64,000 nucleotides of DNA from Streptomyces sp. CB03234. Lineage in GTDB: Bacteria > Actinomycetota > Actinomycetes > Streptomycetales > Streptomycetaceae. Made by a program: the position numbers and the translations under genes. The stretch covers positions 310,001 through 374,000 of the forward strand of contig NZ_LIYH01000008.1 of NCBI RefSeq assembly GCF_001905885.1, read 5' to 3'. Shown in pieces: positions 17,146 to 25,781 of the stretch. The notes below the pieces were generated by a model. It was not told where the DNA came from. It did no database searches and worked only from the letters and a program-made list of their open reading frames with translations. Numbering within the stretch: position 1 is the first letter of the stretch; every line of letters starts with the position of its first letter.

Positions 17146-18744
17146 GTGAGCCACACAGACGAGGTACGGCTGGTCAGGGCGGCCCAGTCCGGGGACCAGC
17201 GGGCGCAGGACGAGCTGGTCTCGGCGTACCTGCCGCTCGTCCACAACATCGTCGGGCGGGCGCTGAGCGGGCACGCGGATGTGGACGATGTCGTCCAGGA
17301 GACGATGATCCGGGCGCTCGGTGGTCTTGGTTCGCTGCGGGACCCGCAGCGGTTCCGGTCCTGGCTCGTGGCGATCACCATGAACCGGATACGCGACCAC
17401 CGCTTCGACCCGGCGCTCGTCTCCGCCCTGCCCGAGGGGCCGGACCTCGCCGACCCGGGCGCGGATTTCGTGGACCTGACGATCATGCGACTCGGCCTGT
17501 CCGGGCAGCGGCGGGAGGTCGCCGAGGCGACCCGGTGGCTGGACGGCGGTGACCGGGAGCTGCTGTCGCTCTGGTGGCTGGAGGCCGCGGGCGAGCTCAG
17601 CCGCACCGAGGTCGCCGATGCCATGGGGCTGACGCCGCAGCACACCGCCGTACGCGTGCAGCGGATGAAGGCGCAGCTGGAGACGGCCCGGATCGTCGTA
17701 CGGGCACTGGCGGCGGTCCCGCGCTGTGTGCTGCTGGACGACGCGCTGGCCGGGTGGGACGGGCTGCCGTCCGCGCTCTGGCGCAAGCGGATCGCCCGGC
17801 ACGCGCGCGGGTGCACGGTCTGCTCCGCCCACGGTGCCGGGCTGGTCCCCGCCGAGGGGCTGCTGGTCGGCCTGGGCCTGGTGCCGGTGGCTGCCGCTGC
17901 GGCGCTCGCCGGGGGCGGTACGGGCGACGCGCTCGTCCTCACCGGGGCCGGGGGCCCGGGCGGGTCCGGTGCGGGGGGCCGGCGGCAGGAGCGGCAGGCC
18001 AGGCGCCGGCGGCAGCGCCGGGTGGCCGTGGCCGCGGTGGCGCTGCTGGTGGCCGGCGGCGGGGTGGCCGGGCTGGAGCTCCTGGGGCCCGACGAGGGCG
18101 GGCGGGAGGTACGTACGCAGAACGCGGCCGAGCCGTCCCGCACACCGCTCGCGCCCTCGGCCGCCCCCGCCCGGTCGAACGCGAGCCCGTCGGCCTCGGC
18201 GTCACCGTCCGCCTCCGCGAGCCCTTCGCCCTCGGCGCCGGCGTCCCGGAAGCCGGCGCCCAGGCCCACGCCCAGCCGGACGGCGCCCAAGCCGCCTCCG
18301 GAGCCGTCCCCGTCCCGCACGCGTTCCGCTCCGCGGCCCGAGCGGCCGCAGGCTCCATCCGGCTCGTTCGCCGAGCAGGTGACCCGACTGGTCAACTCGG
18401 AACGCGCGGACAACGGTTGTGGCCCGGTGGGCCAGAACGGCCTCCTGGACACGGCGGCGCGGCGCCATTCCGACGACATGGCCGCGCGCGACTACTTCGA
18501 CCACACGAACCCCGATGGCGAGGGTCCGGGCGAGCGGATCACGGCGGCGGGCTACGCGTGGTCGACGTACGGCGAGAACATAGCGCGGGGCCAGCAGACG
18601 CCCGCCGCGGTCATGGACTCCTGGATGAACAGCCCGGGTCACCGTGCCAACATCCTCAACTGCTCGTTCAAGGAAATCGGCGTGGGCATCCACGAGGGCC
18701 CGGGCGGACCGTGGTGGACCCAGGTGTTCGGCGCACGCGGCTGA
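17146..18744 (+). CDS. ECF-type sigma factor fused through a membrane segment to a CAP/SCP domain
   Basis: A 532-residue three-part protein. Residues 1-190 are an ECF sigma factor: region 2 with ELVSAYLPLVHNIVGRAL and DVDDVVQETMIRAL, and region 4 helix-turn-helix near 150-180 (LTPQHTAVRVQRMK). Next comes an HxxxCxxC motif in RHARGCTVCSAHG (near 216-228) like anti-sigma zinc modules. A basic stretch and one membrane helix follow at about 286-306, then a 100-residue Pro/Ser/Ala linker. Residues 406-532 are a CAP (SCP/PR1) domain with HSDDMAARDYFDHTNPDG, GENIA and NSPGHRANIL. The sigma part would be cytoplasmic and the CAP part outside. AGGAG upstream supports GTG 17146. Confidence 0.85.
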   Translation: MSHTDEVRLVRAAQSGDQRAQDELVSAYLPLVHNIVGRALSGHADVDDVVQETMIRALGGLGSLRDPQRFRSWLVAITMNRIRDHRFDPALVSALPEGPDLADPGADFVDLTIMRLGLSGQRREVAEATRWLDGGDRELLSLWWLEAAGELSRTEVADAMGLTPQHTAVRVQRMKAQLETARIVVRALAAVPRCVLLDDALAGWDGLPSALWRKRIARHARGCTVCSAHGAGLVPAEGLLVGLGLVPVAAAAALAGGGTGDALVLTGAGGPGGSGAGGRRQERQARRRRQRRVAVAAVALLVAGGGVAGLELLGPDEGGREVRTQNAAEPSRTPLAPSAAPARSNASPSASASPSASASPSPSAPASRKPAPRPTPSRTAPKPPPEPSPSRTRSAPRPERPQAPSGSFAEQVTRLVNSERADNGCGPVGQNGLLDTAARRHSDDMAARDYFDHTNPDGEGPGERITAAGYAWSTYGENIARGQQTPAAVMDSWMNSPGHRANILNCSFKEIGVGIHEGPGGPWWTQVFGARG

Positions 18745-18835
18745 CCCCACGGTTGCCGACGGGCCGGGGTGACCGTGTCGGCACCAGTGCCCACGCCGTC
18801 CGTAGGCGATTGCGCGCGCGCCGAGCGGGAAGCAG

Positions 18836-19417
18836 ATGATCATGGAGGACATGGCTGAGTGGCATGAGTGGCAGAAAGCGGATCGGCGCCTCACCCGTCG
18901 CGTGGCCGGTTGGCGAGCGCCGTTGGCGCGCCGGGTGCTGCCGGCGGCGCGGTCGGCGGCGGAGCACACCAAGCTGTGGTGGGCCGCGGCAGCGGTCATG
19001 GCCGCCGCCGGCGGCCTGCGGGGCCGGACGGCCGCGGCGGCGGGCCTCATCGGGATGGGTGCGGCGGAGCTCGTCTCCAATGCCGTGTGCAAGCCGCTGT
19101 ACGAACGCCGCCGTCCGCCCGAGGACCTCATCCCCCACGGTGACGTGCACGAGCGGCCGGACAGCTCCTCCTTCCCTTCCGGGCACACCGCGGCCGCCGT
19201 CGGCTTCACCGTCGCGGCGGCAGGCGTGTGGCCGGGGGCGGCTGCGGCTTGTGCGGTCCCGGCCGTGATCGTGGGGGTGGAGCGGGTGCACTCCGGCGCC
19301 CACTACCCCAGCGACGTCGCCGCCGGTGCCGCCATCGGCCTGGCGGCGGGGCTGCTGGTGCGCCGGTCACCGCGTCTCCTGCTGCGGCACGCCGTGCGGG
19401 CGGCTCAGCGCTGGTAG
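18836..19417 (+). CDS. PAP2-family lipid phosphatase
   Basis: A 193-residue membrane phosphatase. The three acid-phosphatase motifs are present in order: KPLYERRRP (residues 86-94), PSGHTAA (about 113-119) and ERVHSGAHYPSD (about 147-158). Four to five hydrophobic segments surround them. Such enzymes dephosphorylate phosphatidic acid, undecaprenyl pyrophosphate or similar membrane substrates. The ATG at 18836 follows GGGAAG. Its 3' end overlaps the convergent PEBP gene by 13 bp. Confidence 0.9.
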   Translation: MIMEDMAEWHEWQKADRRLTRRVAGWRAPLARRVLPAARSAAEHTKLWWAAAAVMAAAGGLRGRTAAAAGLIGMGAAELVSNAVCKPLYERRRPPEDLIPHGDVHERPDSSSFPSGHTAAAVGFTVAAAGVWPGAAAACAVPAVIVGVERVHSGAHYPSDVAAGAAIGLAAGLLVRRSPRLLLRHAVRAAQRW

Positions 19418-19857
19418 AGCCCCATCAGGGTGCCGCCGGCCAGCCGGCGCTCGTCGACGGCCGCGTGTACGTCGGCCGCCGTCGCGCCGTCGGGCAGGGA
19501 GACCGGTTCGGGGAGCGCGAAGAGGCGGAAGAAGTACCGGTGCGCCCGGTCACCGGCGGGCGGGTTGGGGCCGCCCCAGCCGGTGCCCCCGTAGCCGTTG
19601 CGCCGCTCCCGGCCACCAGGGGGTGTCCGTCCGGCCGCCACGCCGTCGCTCGTGGGGTCGATGCCGGTGACCAGCCAGTGCACGAAGGTCCCCGACGGGG
19701 CGTCCGGGTCCTCGCACAGGAGCACCAGCTCGGCGGCGTCGTCGGGCACGCCCGACCAGGTCAGGTCGGGTGAGACGTCCTCCCCCTCCTTCGCGTACCG
19801 GCGCGGGATGAAGGAGCCGTCGTTGAAGGCACTGCTCTTGAGCTCGATTCCAGCCAT
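19405..19857 (-). CDS. YbhB/YbcL-type phosphatidylethanolamine-binding protein
   Basis: A 150-residue protein of the bacterial PEBP/Raf-kinase-inhibitor-like family. Family motifs are clear: DVSPDLTWSGVP, CEDPDAPSGTFVHWLV with the conserved DPDAP, and GYGGPxPP seen here as NGYGGTGWGGPNPPAGDRAHRY... continuing to the FRLFAL strand. No signal peptide, so cytoplasmic. The family binds anionic ligands, with no settled role in bacteria. The ATG at 19857 gives exactly the family length. Its 3' end overlaps the convergent PAP2 gene. Confidence 0.92.
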   Translation of the reverse strand: MAGIELKSSAFNDGSFIPRRYAKEGEDVSPDLTWSGVPDDAAELVLLCEDPDAPSGTFVHWLVTGIDPTSDGVAAGRTPPGGRERRNGYGGTGWGGPNPPAGDRAHRYFFRLFALPEPVSLPDGATAADVHAAVDERRLAGGTLMGLYQR

Positions 19858-19958
19858 GCCGACGTCATACCCGGCACGCGTACCGCCGTACGGAACGGTT
19901 CGGCAGATGCACGCGTCTGGCGCAGCAAGGGCGGGGCGCTCGTCCATGCGGTCGCTGT

Positions 19959-20438
19959 TCAGGTGTCGGGGGCCGACCGCACCTCGAATCCGCCCCGGCC
20001 GTCGAACCGCACTTCCAGCACGGTGTCGAACCCGTCGGACAGAGCGGGCCCGCGCAGCCGCTCGAGGGTGGCGAAGACCCCGACGTCCGGGACGCGGTCC
20101 CGTCCCTCGCGTGCGGCGTTGCGCTGCAGGGATCCCACGACGTCGGGTGGGAACCAGAACGCCGTCACGGCCGCGTCGCGGGCGTGGCCCAGGGTGATCA
20201 AGGGCCCCCACTCCTCCGGCGACGGGTTCGTATTGTCCACGGCCACCGATCTCCCGGCGCTCAGCGCCTCGTCGACCAGCCGCATCTGCCGCTGCTGCTT
20301 GTTGCGGGCGCCACGGGGGAACAGGTCCTTGCTGACCAGCGTGCACCGGTCGGAGAGGCACTGCTCGTAGAACGTCGACTTCCCGGATGCCTGCAACCCG
20401 ATGAGCACAGCCACTTCAAGTCCTCTGTCCGGCCACAT
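19959..20438 (-). CDS. P-loop kinase (polynucleotide-kinase-like AAA ATPase)
   Basis: A 159-residue P-loop protein. Walker A is GLQASGKST at about residues 14-22; the next strand SKDLFPRGARNK and the segment SVAVDNTNPSPEEWGPL match the zeta-toxin/PNKP-type kinase fold, in which DNTNP is the conserved substrate-side motif. Stand-alone proteins like this are usually annotated as ATP-binding kinases; polynucleotide 5'-hydroxyl or small-molecule phosphorylation are possible. GGGAG 6 bases before the ATG at 20438 supports this start over an unlikely Arg-rich upstream extension. It follows the FAD oxidoreductase stop by 25 bp. Confidence 0.8.
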   Translation of the reverse strand: MWPDRGLEVAVLIGLQASGKSTFYEQCLSDRCTLVSKDLFPRGARNKQQRQMRLVDEALSAGRSVAVDNTNPSPEEWGPLITLGHARDAAVTAFWFPPDVVGSLQRNAAREGRDRVPDVGVFATLERLRGPALSDGFDTVLEVRFDGRGGFEVRSAPDT

Positions 20439-20463
20439 CCGCGCTCCCTCCGGCGTCCGGGCT

Positions 20464-21873
20464 TCACTGCAGACTGGCGCCCTGGGTGCGGAGTTGCCGC
20501 TGGACCGCGCTCGCCGGGATGTCCTGCGGGCGCTTGCCCTGGGCTGCCGCGAGGGCCGCGCAGACACCCGCCGCCTGCCCGGTGGCCATCGAGATCGGCA
20601 TGACGCGGTACGAGGAGTGGGCCACGTGGTCACCGGAGATGCAGCGGCCGGCGACCAGGACCCGGTCCACGTCGCGCGGGAAGAGGCAGCGCAGGGGGAT
20701 GTCGTAGGACTGGCCGCGCGGCAGCCGTTTGAGTGTGGTGCCGCGACCGCTCGGGTTGTGGATGTCCACCGGGTAGGCGCCGCGGGCGACGACGTCGTCG
20801 AACTTGCGGGCCGTCAGCACGTCATCGCCGGTCAGCTGGTACTCGCCCGTGATCCGGCGGGTCTCGCGGACCCCGACCTGGACGCCGCTCTGGACGACGT
20901 AGGAGTCGGCGAAGCCCGGCACGCGGTCCCGCAGGAAGCGGGCGATCTGTGCCATCTGGCGGTGGGCGGTGAACTCGGCGCGGGTGAGGTCCCAGACGCT
21001 GGTGCCGAGCACTTCGGTGACGCGGGTGGAGTTGACCGCGACCTCACCGGTGTTGGGGGTGGCGAAGAAGAGCATGTCCTCACGCGGCAGGTCCAGTTCC
21101 CCGGCGTCGGTGGCGGCGCGGACCAGGTCCCACAGCCCGTGCACGCCCTTCCACTGGTCCGGGTTGGCGCGGGCGTACGCGGCGAATTCCTCGTGGTCGA
21201 AGCGGACCATGCGGAACATCAGCGTCATGGGCTGTGTCCAGCCGTCCTCCGGCCGGCCGATGTCGTACGCGGCCCCGGCCGCCGCGGCGATGTCGCCGTC
21301 GCCGGTGCAGTCGACGATCACGTCGGCGTCGATGACGACCGGCCCCGACTTCGTCTCGAACACCGCCCGTGCGCGGTCGGGCAGGTTGAGGACGTCGGAG
21401 GCGAAGGCGTGCAGCAGCGTACGGACCTCATGGGTCTCCAGCAGCTCGTACACCACCAGTTTGAACAGTTCCGCGTCGAAGGGCACCGTGTAGCCGGTCT
21501 CGATCGAGGGGCGGATCGCCGCTCCCGCGCGCACCAGCTGTTCGAGCAGCACCCACAGCACGCCGCCGACGACCGGCTCGCCCTCGCCGTGATCGGGCGG
21601 CAGGAGGCGTGCGGAGTCGCCGGCGACCGCCTGTTTGACCTCGTTGTGGAAGCTCATCAGCGGCATGACCAGCGCCGCCGTGGCATTGCCGCCGAGGAAT
21701 CCGTACCGCTCGACGAGGACCACCTCGGCGCCCGCGTTCGCGGCGCCGAGGGCCGCCCCGATACCGGCCGGTCCGCCGCCGATCACCAGCACCTGGGTGG
21801 AACCCGCGTGAAGGGCCTGCCGCGGGGGCAGCTCCACGCTGCGGGGGACGCGGGGCGGCATCAGGTACGACAC
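20464..21873 (-). CDS. FAD-dependent oxidoreductase
   Basis: A 469-residue flavoprotein of the FAD_oxidored (PF12831-type) family. The dinucleotide-binding motif VLVIGGGPAGIGAALGAANAGAEVVLVER starts at residue 28, followed by the family signature YGFLGGNATAALV. A DCTGDGDIAA segment near 188 is the second FAD-contact site, and GRCISGDHVAHSSYRVMPISM near the C-terminus is typical of the family. Substrate unknown. GTG 21873 is supported by GGGAGG six bases upstream. It is 36 bp downstream of the pyruvyl transferase gene, so the pair and the small kinase may be one transcript. Confidence 0.85.
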   Translation of the reverse strand: MSYLMPPRVPRSVELPPRQALHAGSTQVLVIGGGPAGIGAALGAANAGAEVVLVERYGFLGGNATAALVMPLMSFHNEVKQAVAGDSARLLPPDHGEGEPVVGGVLWVLLEQLVRAGAAIRPSIETGYTVPFDAELFKLVVYELLETHEVRTLLHAFASDVLNLPDRARAVFETKSGPVVIDADVIVDCTGDGDIAAAAGAAYDIGRPEDGWTQPMTLMFRMVRFDHEEFAAYARANPDQWKGVHGLWDLVRAATDAGELDLPREDMLFFATPNTGEVAVNSTRVTEVLGTSVWDLTRAEFTAHRQMAQIARFLRDRVPGFADSYVVQSGVQVGVRETRRITGEYQLTGDDVLTARKFDDVVARGAYPVDIHNPSGRGTTLKRLPRGQSYDIPLRCLFPRDVDRVLVAGRCISGDHVAHSSYRVMPISMATGQAAGVCAALAAAQGKRPQDIPASAVQRQLRTQGASLQ

Positions 21874-21909
21874 GGTTCCTCCCTGGGGATCCAGTGGCCG
21901 GCGGCGGGC

Positions 21910-23082
21910 TCAGCCGGTCGCGGACGCGGCCGTCGGCACGACGCTGTCGATGAGGGGGCGGGGCGCGGTGCGGTCCAGGTAGCCGAGGAGCCGGTCGGCG
22001 GTCTGGGCGGCCCGCAGCCGCATCGACGCCGTCCGGGCCGCCGTGTGCGCCGCGCGGGCGGGCCGCTCGTCCCACAGGCGGTCCACTTCGGCCAGGAGGA
22101 GTCCCGCGGTCTCCCTGACCACGCCGCGCAAGGCGGGCGCGCCGATCTGCTGGGCGAAGTCGAAGACCTTTCCGGCGTAGGGCAGCGGCAGCAGGGGGAT
22201 CCCCGCGAGCGCGGCGAAGATCAGGAAGTGCAGCCGCATGCCGATGGCCAAATCCAGTTCCTTGACGATGTCGAGGACCTGCTGGGGGCGGTAGGCGCCG
22301 TGCAGCACCGTGCAGCGGTCCGCGTCGGCCATCCGGGACACCACCGCGTGCGCGTGCCTCATGTCGTCGCGCTCCATCGGTACGAACACGACATGGGCGT
22401 CCAGCCGGTGGACGAGGAAGTCACCCACATTGGCGAGGAGCTGGTGGTAGCCCTCTTCGTCGAGGTGCTCGGCCGCGCGGCCGGGCTCCCGCACGCTCAT
22501 CCCCACCAGCCGCACTCCGCGCGGTACGGCCTCGGCCCGCAGGAGCTCGCCGCCGCCGTCCCCGGGCTGGAGCAGCAGAGCGGGGTCGGCGGTGACCGAG
22601 ACGGGGCGGGTCAGCCCGGCCTCTTCCAGCACCAGCTTCGACTCCTCGTCGCGGACCGTCACCTCGGCCGCGTCGGAGAGCGTCGCCCGGATCCACGCGC
22701 AGTCCGCCTCGTCGGTGAGCGGTCCGGCGCCCACGGCGTAGGTGAAGACCGGAACGCCGAGGTCCTGGGCGGTCCTGACCAGCCGCAGGTAGCGACGCGC
22801 CTCGGTGTTGTAGAGGATCCCGCCGCCGCCGAGCACGAGTACGCTCAGCCGGCGCAGGTGCTCGGAGATCCGCTCCCTGCACACGCCCTCCCAGCCGACC
22901 ACCTCGACGTCCGGATGGGCGATGCGGCTGTGGTCGGGGTTGCGGGAGAAGAGGACGACGTGTGCGTCCGGACGCTGGGCCCGGATACGGCCGAGCATGG
23001 CGGTGAGGATCGCCTCGTCGCCCACGTTCCGGCCCCCGTAGGAGCCCAGCACCCCTACGGTCACGCTGCTTCGGTCTGCCAT
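21910..23082 (-). CDS. Polysaccharide pyruvyl transferase-family protein (CsaB-like)
   Basis: A 390-residue protein. The N-terminal VGVLGSYGGRNVGDEAILTAML is the hallmark GxxxxxNxGDE motif of pyruvyl transferases such as CsaB; LVLGGGGILYN near 80 and the C-terminal IGMRLHFLIFAALAGIPLLPLPY (split here by a Leu-rich strand) are the other conserved blocks. The family attaches ketal pyruvate to wall or surface glycans. The start ATG 23082 has GAGGGG upstream. The gene precedes an FAD oxidoreductase on the same strand; a shared envelope role is possible but unproven. Confidence 0.85.
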   Translation of the reverse strand: MADRSSVTVGVLGSYGGRNVGDEAILTAMLGRIRAQRPDAHVVLFSRNPDHSRIAHPDVEVVGWEGVCRERISEHLRRLSVLVLGGGGILYNTEARRYLRLVRTAQDLGVPVFTYAVGAGPLTDEADCAWIRATLSDAAEVTVRDEESKLVLEEAGLTRPVSVTADPALLLQPGDGGGELLRAEAVPRGVRLVGMSVREPGRAAEHLDEEGYHQLLANVGDFLVHRLDAHVVFVPMERDDMRHAHAVVSRMADADRCTVLHGAYRPQQVLDIVKELDLAIGMRLHFLIFAALAGIPLLPLPYAGKVFDFAQQIGAPALRGVVRETAGLLLAEVDRLWDERPARAAHTAARTASMRLRAAQTADRLLGYLDRTAPRPLIDSVVPTAASATG

Positions 23083-23203
23083 GATCGGCCCCTCGCGAGT
23101 TCCGCCCTTTTGTGCACTCCTACACCAGTTCACCGCATGGCGAGATTTACGCCTCTCGAAAGCGCGGGAACGGTGACCGGTCGGCGACCGGGCGGCGGGT
23201 TCC

Positions 23204-23623
23204 TCACCGGTCGGGTTCGGAGGCGCTGATCTCGGACAGGGCCGAGTCGGTGTCGCGTTCGACGGCGAGATCGCCCAGGGAGACGATGCCGACCGGCCGG
23301 CCTTCCTCGACGACGGGCAGTCGGCGTACGGCGTGCCGGCGCATCAGCCGCACGGCCTGCTGGACGTCGTCGTCCGGTGTGACGTGGACCAGGTCGTCGC
23401 TGCAGGCGTCGGCGACGCTGTGGTCCTCGGCGTTGCCCCCTCGGCACAGTACGCGCACCACCAGATCCCGGTCGGTCACCAGGCCGCGCAGGTGGCCCGC
23501 CTCGGCGACCAGGACGGCGCCGATGTCCTCGTCGCGCATCAGACGGGCCACCTCCACCACGGAGGTCTGCGGCCCCACGGCCACAGGGTCGGCCGTCATG
23601 ACTTCCCGTACCTTCCGCGCCAT
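23204..23623 (-). CDS. CBS-domain pair protein
   Basis: A 139-residue protein made of two tandem CBS motifs. The first is KVREVMTADPVAVGPQTSVV... ending GLVTDRDLVVRVL (residues 3-60); the second is VADACSDDLVHVTPDDDV... ending VGIVSLGDLAVE (70-125). The pair forms a Bateman module that senses adenosyl nucleotides. Streptomyces encodes many such stand-alone proteins and their partners are unknown. TGGAGGT just upstream supports the ATG at 23623. It is monocistronic in this view. Confidence 0.92.
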   Translation of the reverse strand: MARKVREVMTADPVAVGPQTSVVEVARLMRDEDIGAVLVAEAGHLRGLVTDRDLVVRVLCRGGNAEDHSVADACSDDLVHVTPDDDVQQAVRLMRRHAVRRLPVVEEGRPVGIVSLGDLAVERDTDSALSEISASEPDR

Positions 23624-23720
23624 CGATACCTCCACACGCCGTGCGGCCGGGGCTCCACCAGCCCTGCCGAATCCTGATGGAGTACCACCACGGCGCCGGG
23701 CATCACGCCCGCCGGCCGCA

Positions 23721-24635
23721 TTACGCCCCGATGGGCCCCTGATCGGTGGTGTGGGAGCGGGCGAACGCGAGGGAGGTGTGGAAGCACCGCTCGACGTCTT
23801 CGTCGGGCAGGCCGGCCCAGAGGTGGTCGGCGCCGGGCACCGGCCGGAAGTCCACGTCCGCGCCGGCGTCGCGCAGGGCGGCGGCGAGCTGTGCGCCTTG
23901 GGCGAGGGGGATCACCGCGTCGTCGGTGCCGTGGAGGACGAGGAAGGGCGGCGCGTCGGCGGTGACGTGGGTGACCGGGCTGGCCGTGCGGGCGCGGTCG
24001 GGTGCGTCGGCGATCGCCGCACCGATGAGCAGGGCTTCGGGGGTGCTCGGGTCGGCCGGGTCGTACGCGCCGGGCGGGGCCTGGCCGGGCAGGGTGGTGA
24101 GGTCGGCCGGCCCGTACCAGACGACGCAGCCGCTGACCGCGGCCGGGGCGGTGAGCGCGAGCAGGGCGGCGAGGTGGGCGCCCGCGGATTCGCCCCAGGT
24201 CACCATCCGGCGGGTGTCCAGGGCGAGTTCGGCGGCGCGGGCGTCGAGCCAGGCGAGGGCGGCGGTGACGTCGTCGAGCTGGGCGGGGTAGGGCGCCTCG
24301 CCGCTGAGCCGGTAGTCGATGCTGGCGACGGCGAACCCCGCCCGGGCCAGCCGGGCGAAGGGTGCGGGCTGCCAGTCGCGCATGCGCGGGCTCATCTCCC
24401 CGCGCGTTCCGGTACGCCAGGCGCCGCCGTGGAGGTAGACGATGACCGGCAGCACGCCCTGCGGCTCGTCGGGCAGCCACAGGTCGAGCTCCAGCGGGCG
24501 GGTGTCGGTGGGCGCGGAGTAGACCGCGCCGCGCAGCAGCCGGACGCCGGGGGCGGGATGCGCGGCTGCCGGCAGCGGCAGTCGGGTGGGCGCGGGCGGG
24601 GCGAGGAGGGCTATCAGGTCGGGTGACAGGGGCAC
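23721..24635 (-). CDS. Alpha/beta hydrolase (HSL-like esterase)
   Basis: A 304-residue esterase. The oxyanion motif YLHGGAW, the nucleophile elbow WGESAGAH, an Asp in HGTDDAVIPL and a His in VPGADHLW give a complete catalytic set. GTG at 24635 follows GGAGG at 5 bases and is preferred to the upstream in-frame ATG. It is the last gene of the apparent IclR-MFS-oxygenase-reductase operon, 91 bp after the reductase stop, where it may hydrolyse an aromatic ester to the substrate of the oxygenase. That role is inference. Confidence 0.85.
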   Translation of the reverse strand: MPLSPDLIALLAPPAPTRLPLPAAAHPAPGVRLLRGAVYSAPTDTRPLELDLWLPDEPQGVLPVIVYLHGGAWRTGTRGEMSPRMRDWQPAPFARLARAGFAVASIDYRLSGEAPYPAQLDDVTAALAWLDARAAELALDTRRMVTWGESAGAHLAALLALTAPAAVSGCVVWYGPADLTTLPGQAPPGAYDPADPSTPEALLIGAAIADAPDRARTASPVTHVTADAPPFLVLHGTDDAVIPLAQGAQLAAALRDAGADVDFRPVPGADHLWAGLPDEDVERCFHTSLAFARSHTTDQGPIGA

Positions 24636-24726
24636 GGTTCCTCCAGGACGTACGGGGGGCTCCCGGTGCGCCGGCATGGCGACCGCCGGGCGCCCGCACA
24701 CGGCGGTGCCATTGCCTCCGTACGCC

Positions 24727-25680
24727 TCACAGGTCAAGGACGAGACGCGGGCAGGCGGCGCGGGAGACGCAGATGAACATGGTGTCGTGCGCGGCCTGCT
24801 CGGCGGGGGTCAGCAGGGAGTCGCGGTGGTCCACCGCCCCGTCGAGGACGGTGGTCTCGCAGGTGCCGCAGGTGCCCTCCTGGCAGGAGGACAGCACCTG
24901 GACACCGGCTTCCTCGACCGCACGGAGGACGGACTTGCCCGGCGGGACGGTCACGGTGACACCGCTCCGGGCGAGTTCGACGTCGAAGGCGTCGTCCGGG
25001 CCGTACGGGCCACGGTCCCCGGGTGTGAACCGCTCGATGCGCAGTGCGCCGGCCGGCCATGCGGAACAGCGCTGCTCGACGGCCTTCAGCAGACCTTCGG
25101 GGCCGCAGCAGTAGACCAGGGTGCCGGGCCGTGGGGTGCCCAGCAGCCCGTCCAGGTCGAGCGCCCCGTACGCGTCCTGGGGGCGTACGGACACCCTCTG
25201 TCCGTACGCGGCCTCCAGGCGCTCCCGGAAGGCCATGGTGCGGCGGCTGCGGCCGCCGTAGGCCAGGTGCCAGTCGGCACCCTGCCGCCGGGCCTCGTCG
25301 ACCATGGGCAGGATGGGGGTGATGCCGATGCCGCCCGCGATGAACAGGTAGCGCGGGGACGGCTCCAGGGCGAAGTGGTTGCGCGGTCCGCGCACCCCTA
25401 CCGCGGCCCCCTCGTGCAGGCGCTCGTGGACCCACGCGGAACCGCCCCGGCTCTCCGGCTCGCGCAGCACCGCCACCTGCCAGCGGGAGCGGTCGGCCGG
25501 GTCGGAGCACAGCGAGTACTGGCGTACCAGATCGGGCCCGAGGACCAGGTCGATGTGGGCACCGGGGCGCCACTCGGGCAGCGGGGAGCCGGCGGGGTGC
25601 GTGAGCGTCAGCAGGGCGACGCCCTCGGCGAGGACCTCCTTGCGTGTCAGGGTGAGGGTCAGGCCGGGTTCGGTGATCAC
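24727..25680 (-). CDS. Phthalate dioxygenase reductase-type oxidoreductase (VanB-like)
   Basis: A 317-residue flavin/iron-sulfur reductase. Order of domains: FMN-binding barrel (RQYSLCSD near 53-60), NAD-binding domain (FIAGGIGITPILPMV near 112-126, then YCCGPEGLL) and C-terminal plant-type 2Fe-2S ferredoxin with CQEGTCGTCETTVLDG and the last Cys in FICVSRAAC. This order is that of VanB/PDR. It would pass electrons from NAD(P)H to the Rieske oxygenase encoded just upstream. GTG at 25680 has an ideal AAGGAGG upstream and overlaps the stop of the 34-residue ORF. Confidence 0.9.
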   Translation of the reverse strand: MITEPGLTLTLTRKEVLAEGVALLTLTHPAGSPLPEWRPGAHIDLVLGPDLVRQYSLCSDPADRSRWQVAVLREPESRGGSAWVHERLHEGAAVGVRGPRNHFALEPSPRYLFIAGGIGITPILPMVDEARRQGADWHLAYGGRSRRTMAFRERLEAAYGQRVSVRPQDAYGALDLDGLLGTPRPGTLVYCCGPEGLLKAVEQRCSAWPAGALRIERFTPGDRGPYGPDDAFDVELARSGVTVTVPPGKSVLRAVEEAGVQVLSSCQEGTCGTCETTVLDGAVDHRDSLLTPAEQAAHDTMFICVSRAACPRLVLDL

Positions 25681-25781
25681 CGTTCCTCCTTGTCCGGATC
25701 CGTGCCCGGGTGGTGCCCGTCGGGGTGGCCCGGCAGCCAGTCCCACAGCTCCGTCAGTACGGCGGGGTGCGGCGGGGTCAT
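25677..25781 (-). CDS. 34-residue ORF coupled between oxygenase and reductase genes
   Basis: A tiny ORF whose ATG overlaps the oxygenase stop (ATGA) and whose TGA overlaps the reductase GTG (GTGA), so it fills the gap exactly. The product starts MTPPHPAVLTELWDWLPGHP and ends in a polar Asp/His/Glu-rich tail; the codon for its end contains the AAGGAGG ribosome binding site of the reductase. It may be a real mini-protein or a coupling device that keeps ribosomes moving from one gene to the next. No family is recognised. Confidence 0.45.
   Translation of the reverse strand: MTPPHPAVLTELWDWLPGHPDGHHPGTDPDKEER

Noticed and set aside
20401..23229. A 942-codon open frame on the plus strand
   Set aside because: It is antisense to the FAD oxidoreductase and pyruvyl transferase genes, which have clear motifs and ribosome binding sites.
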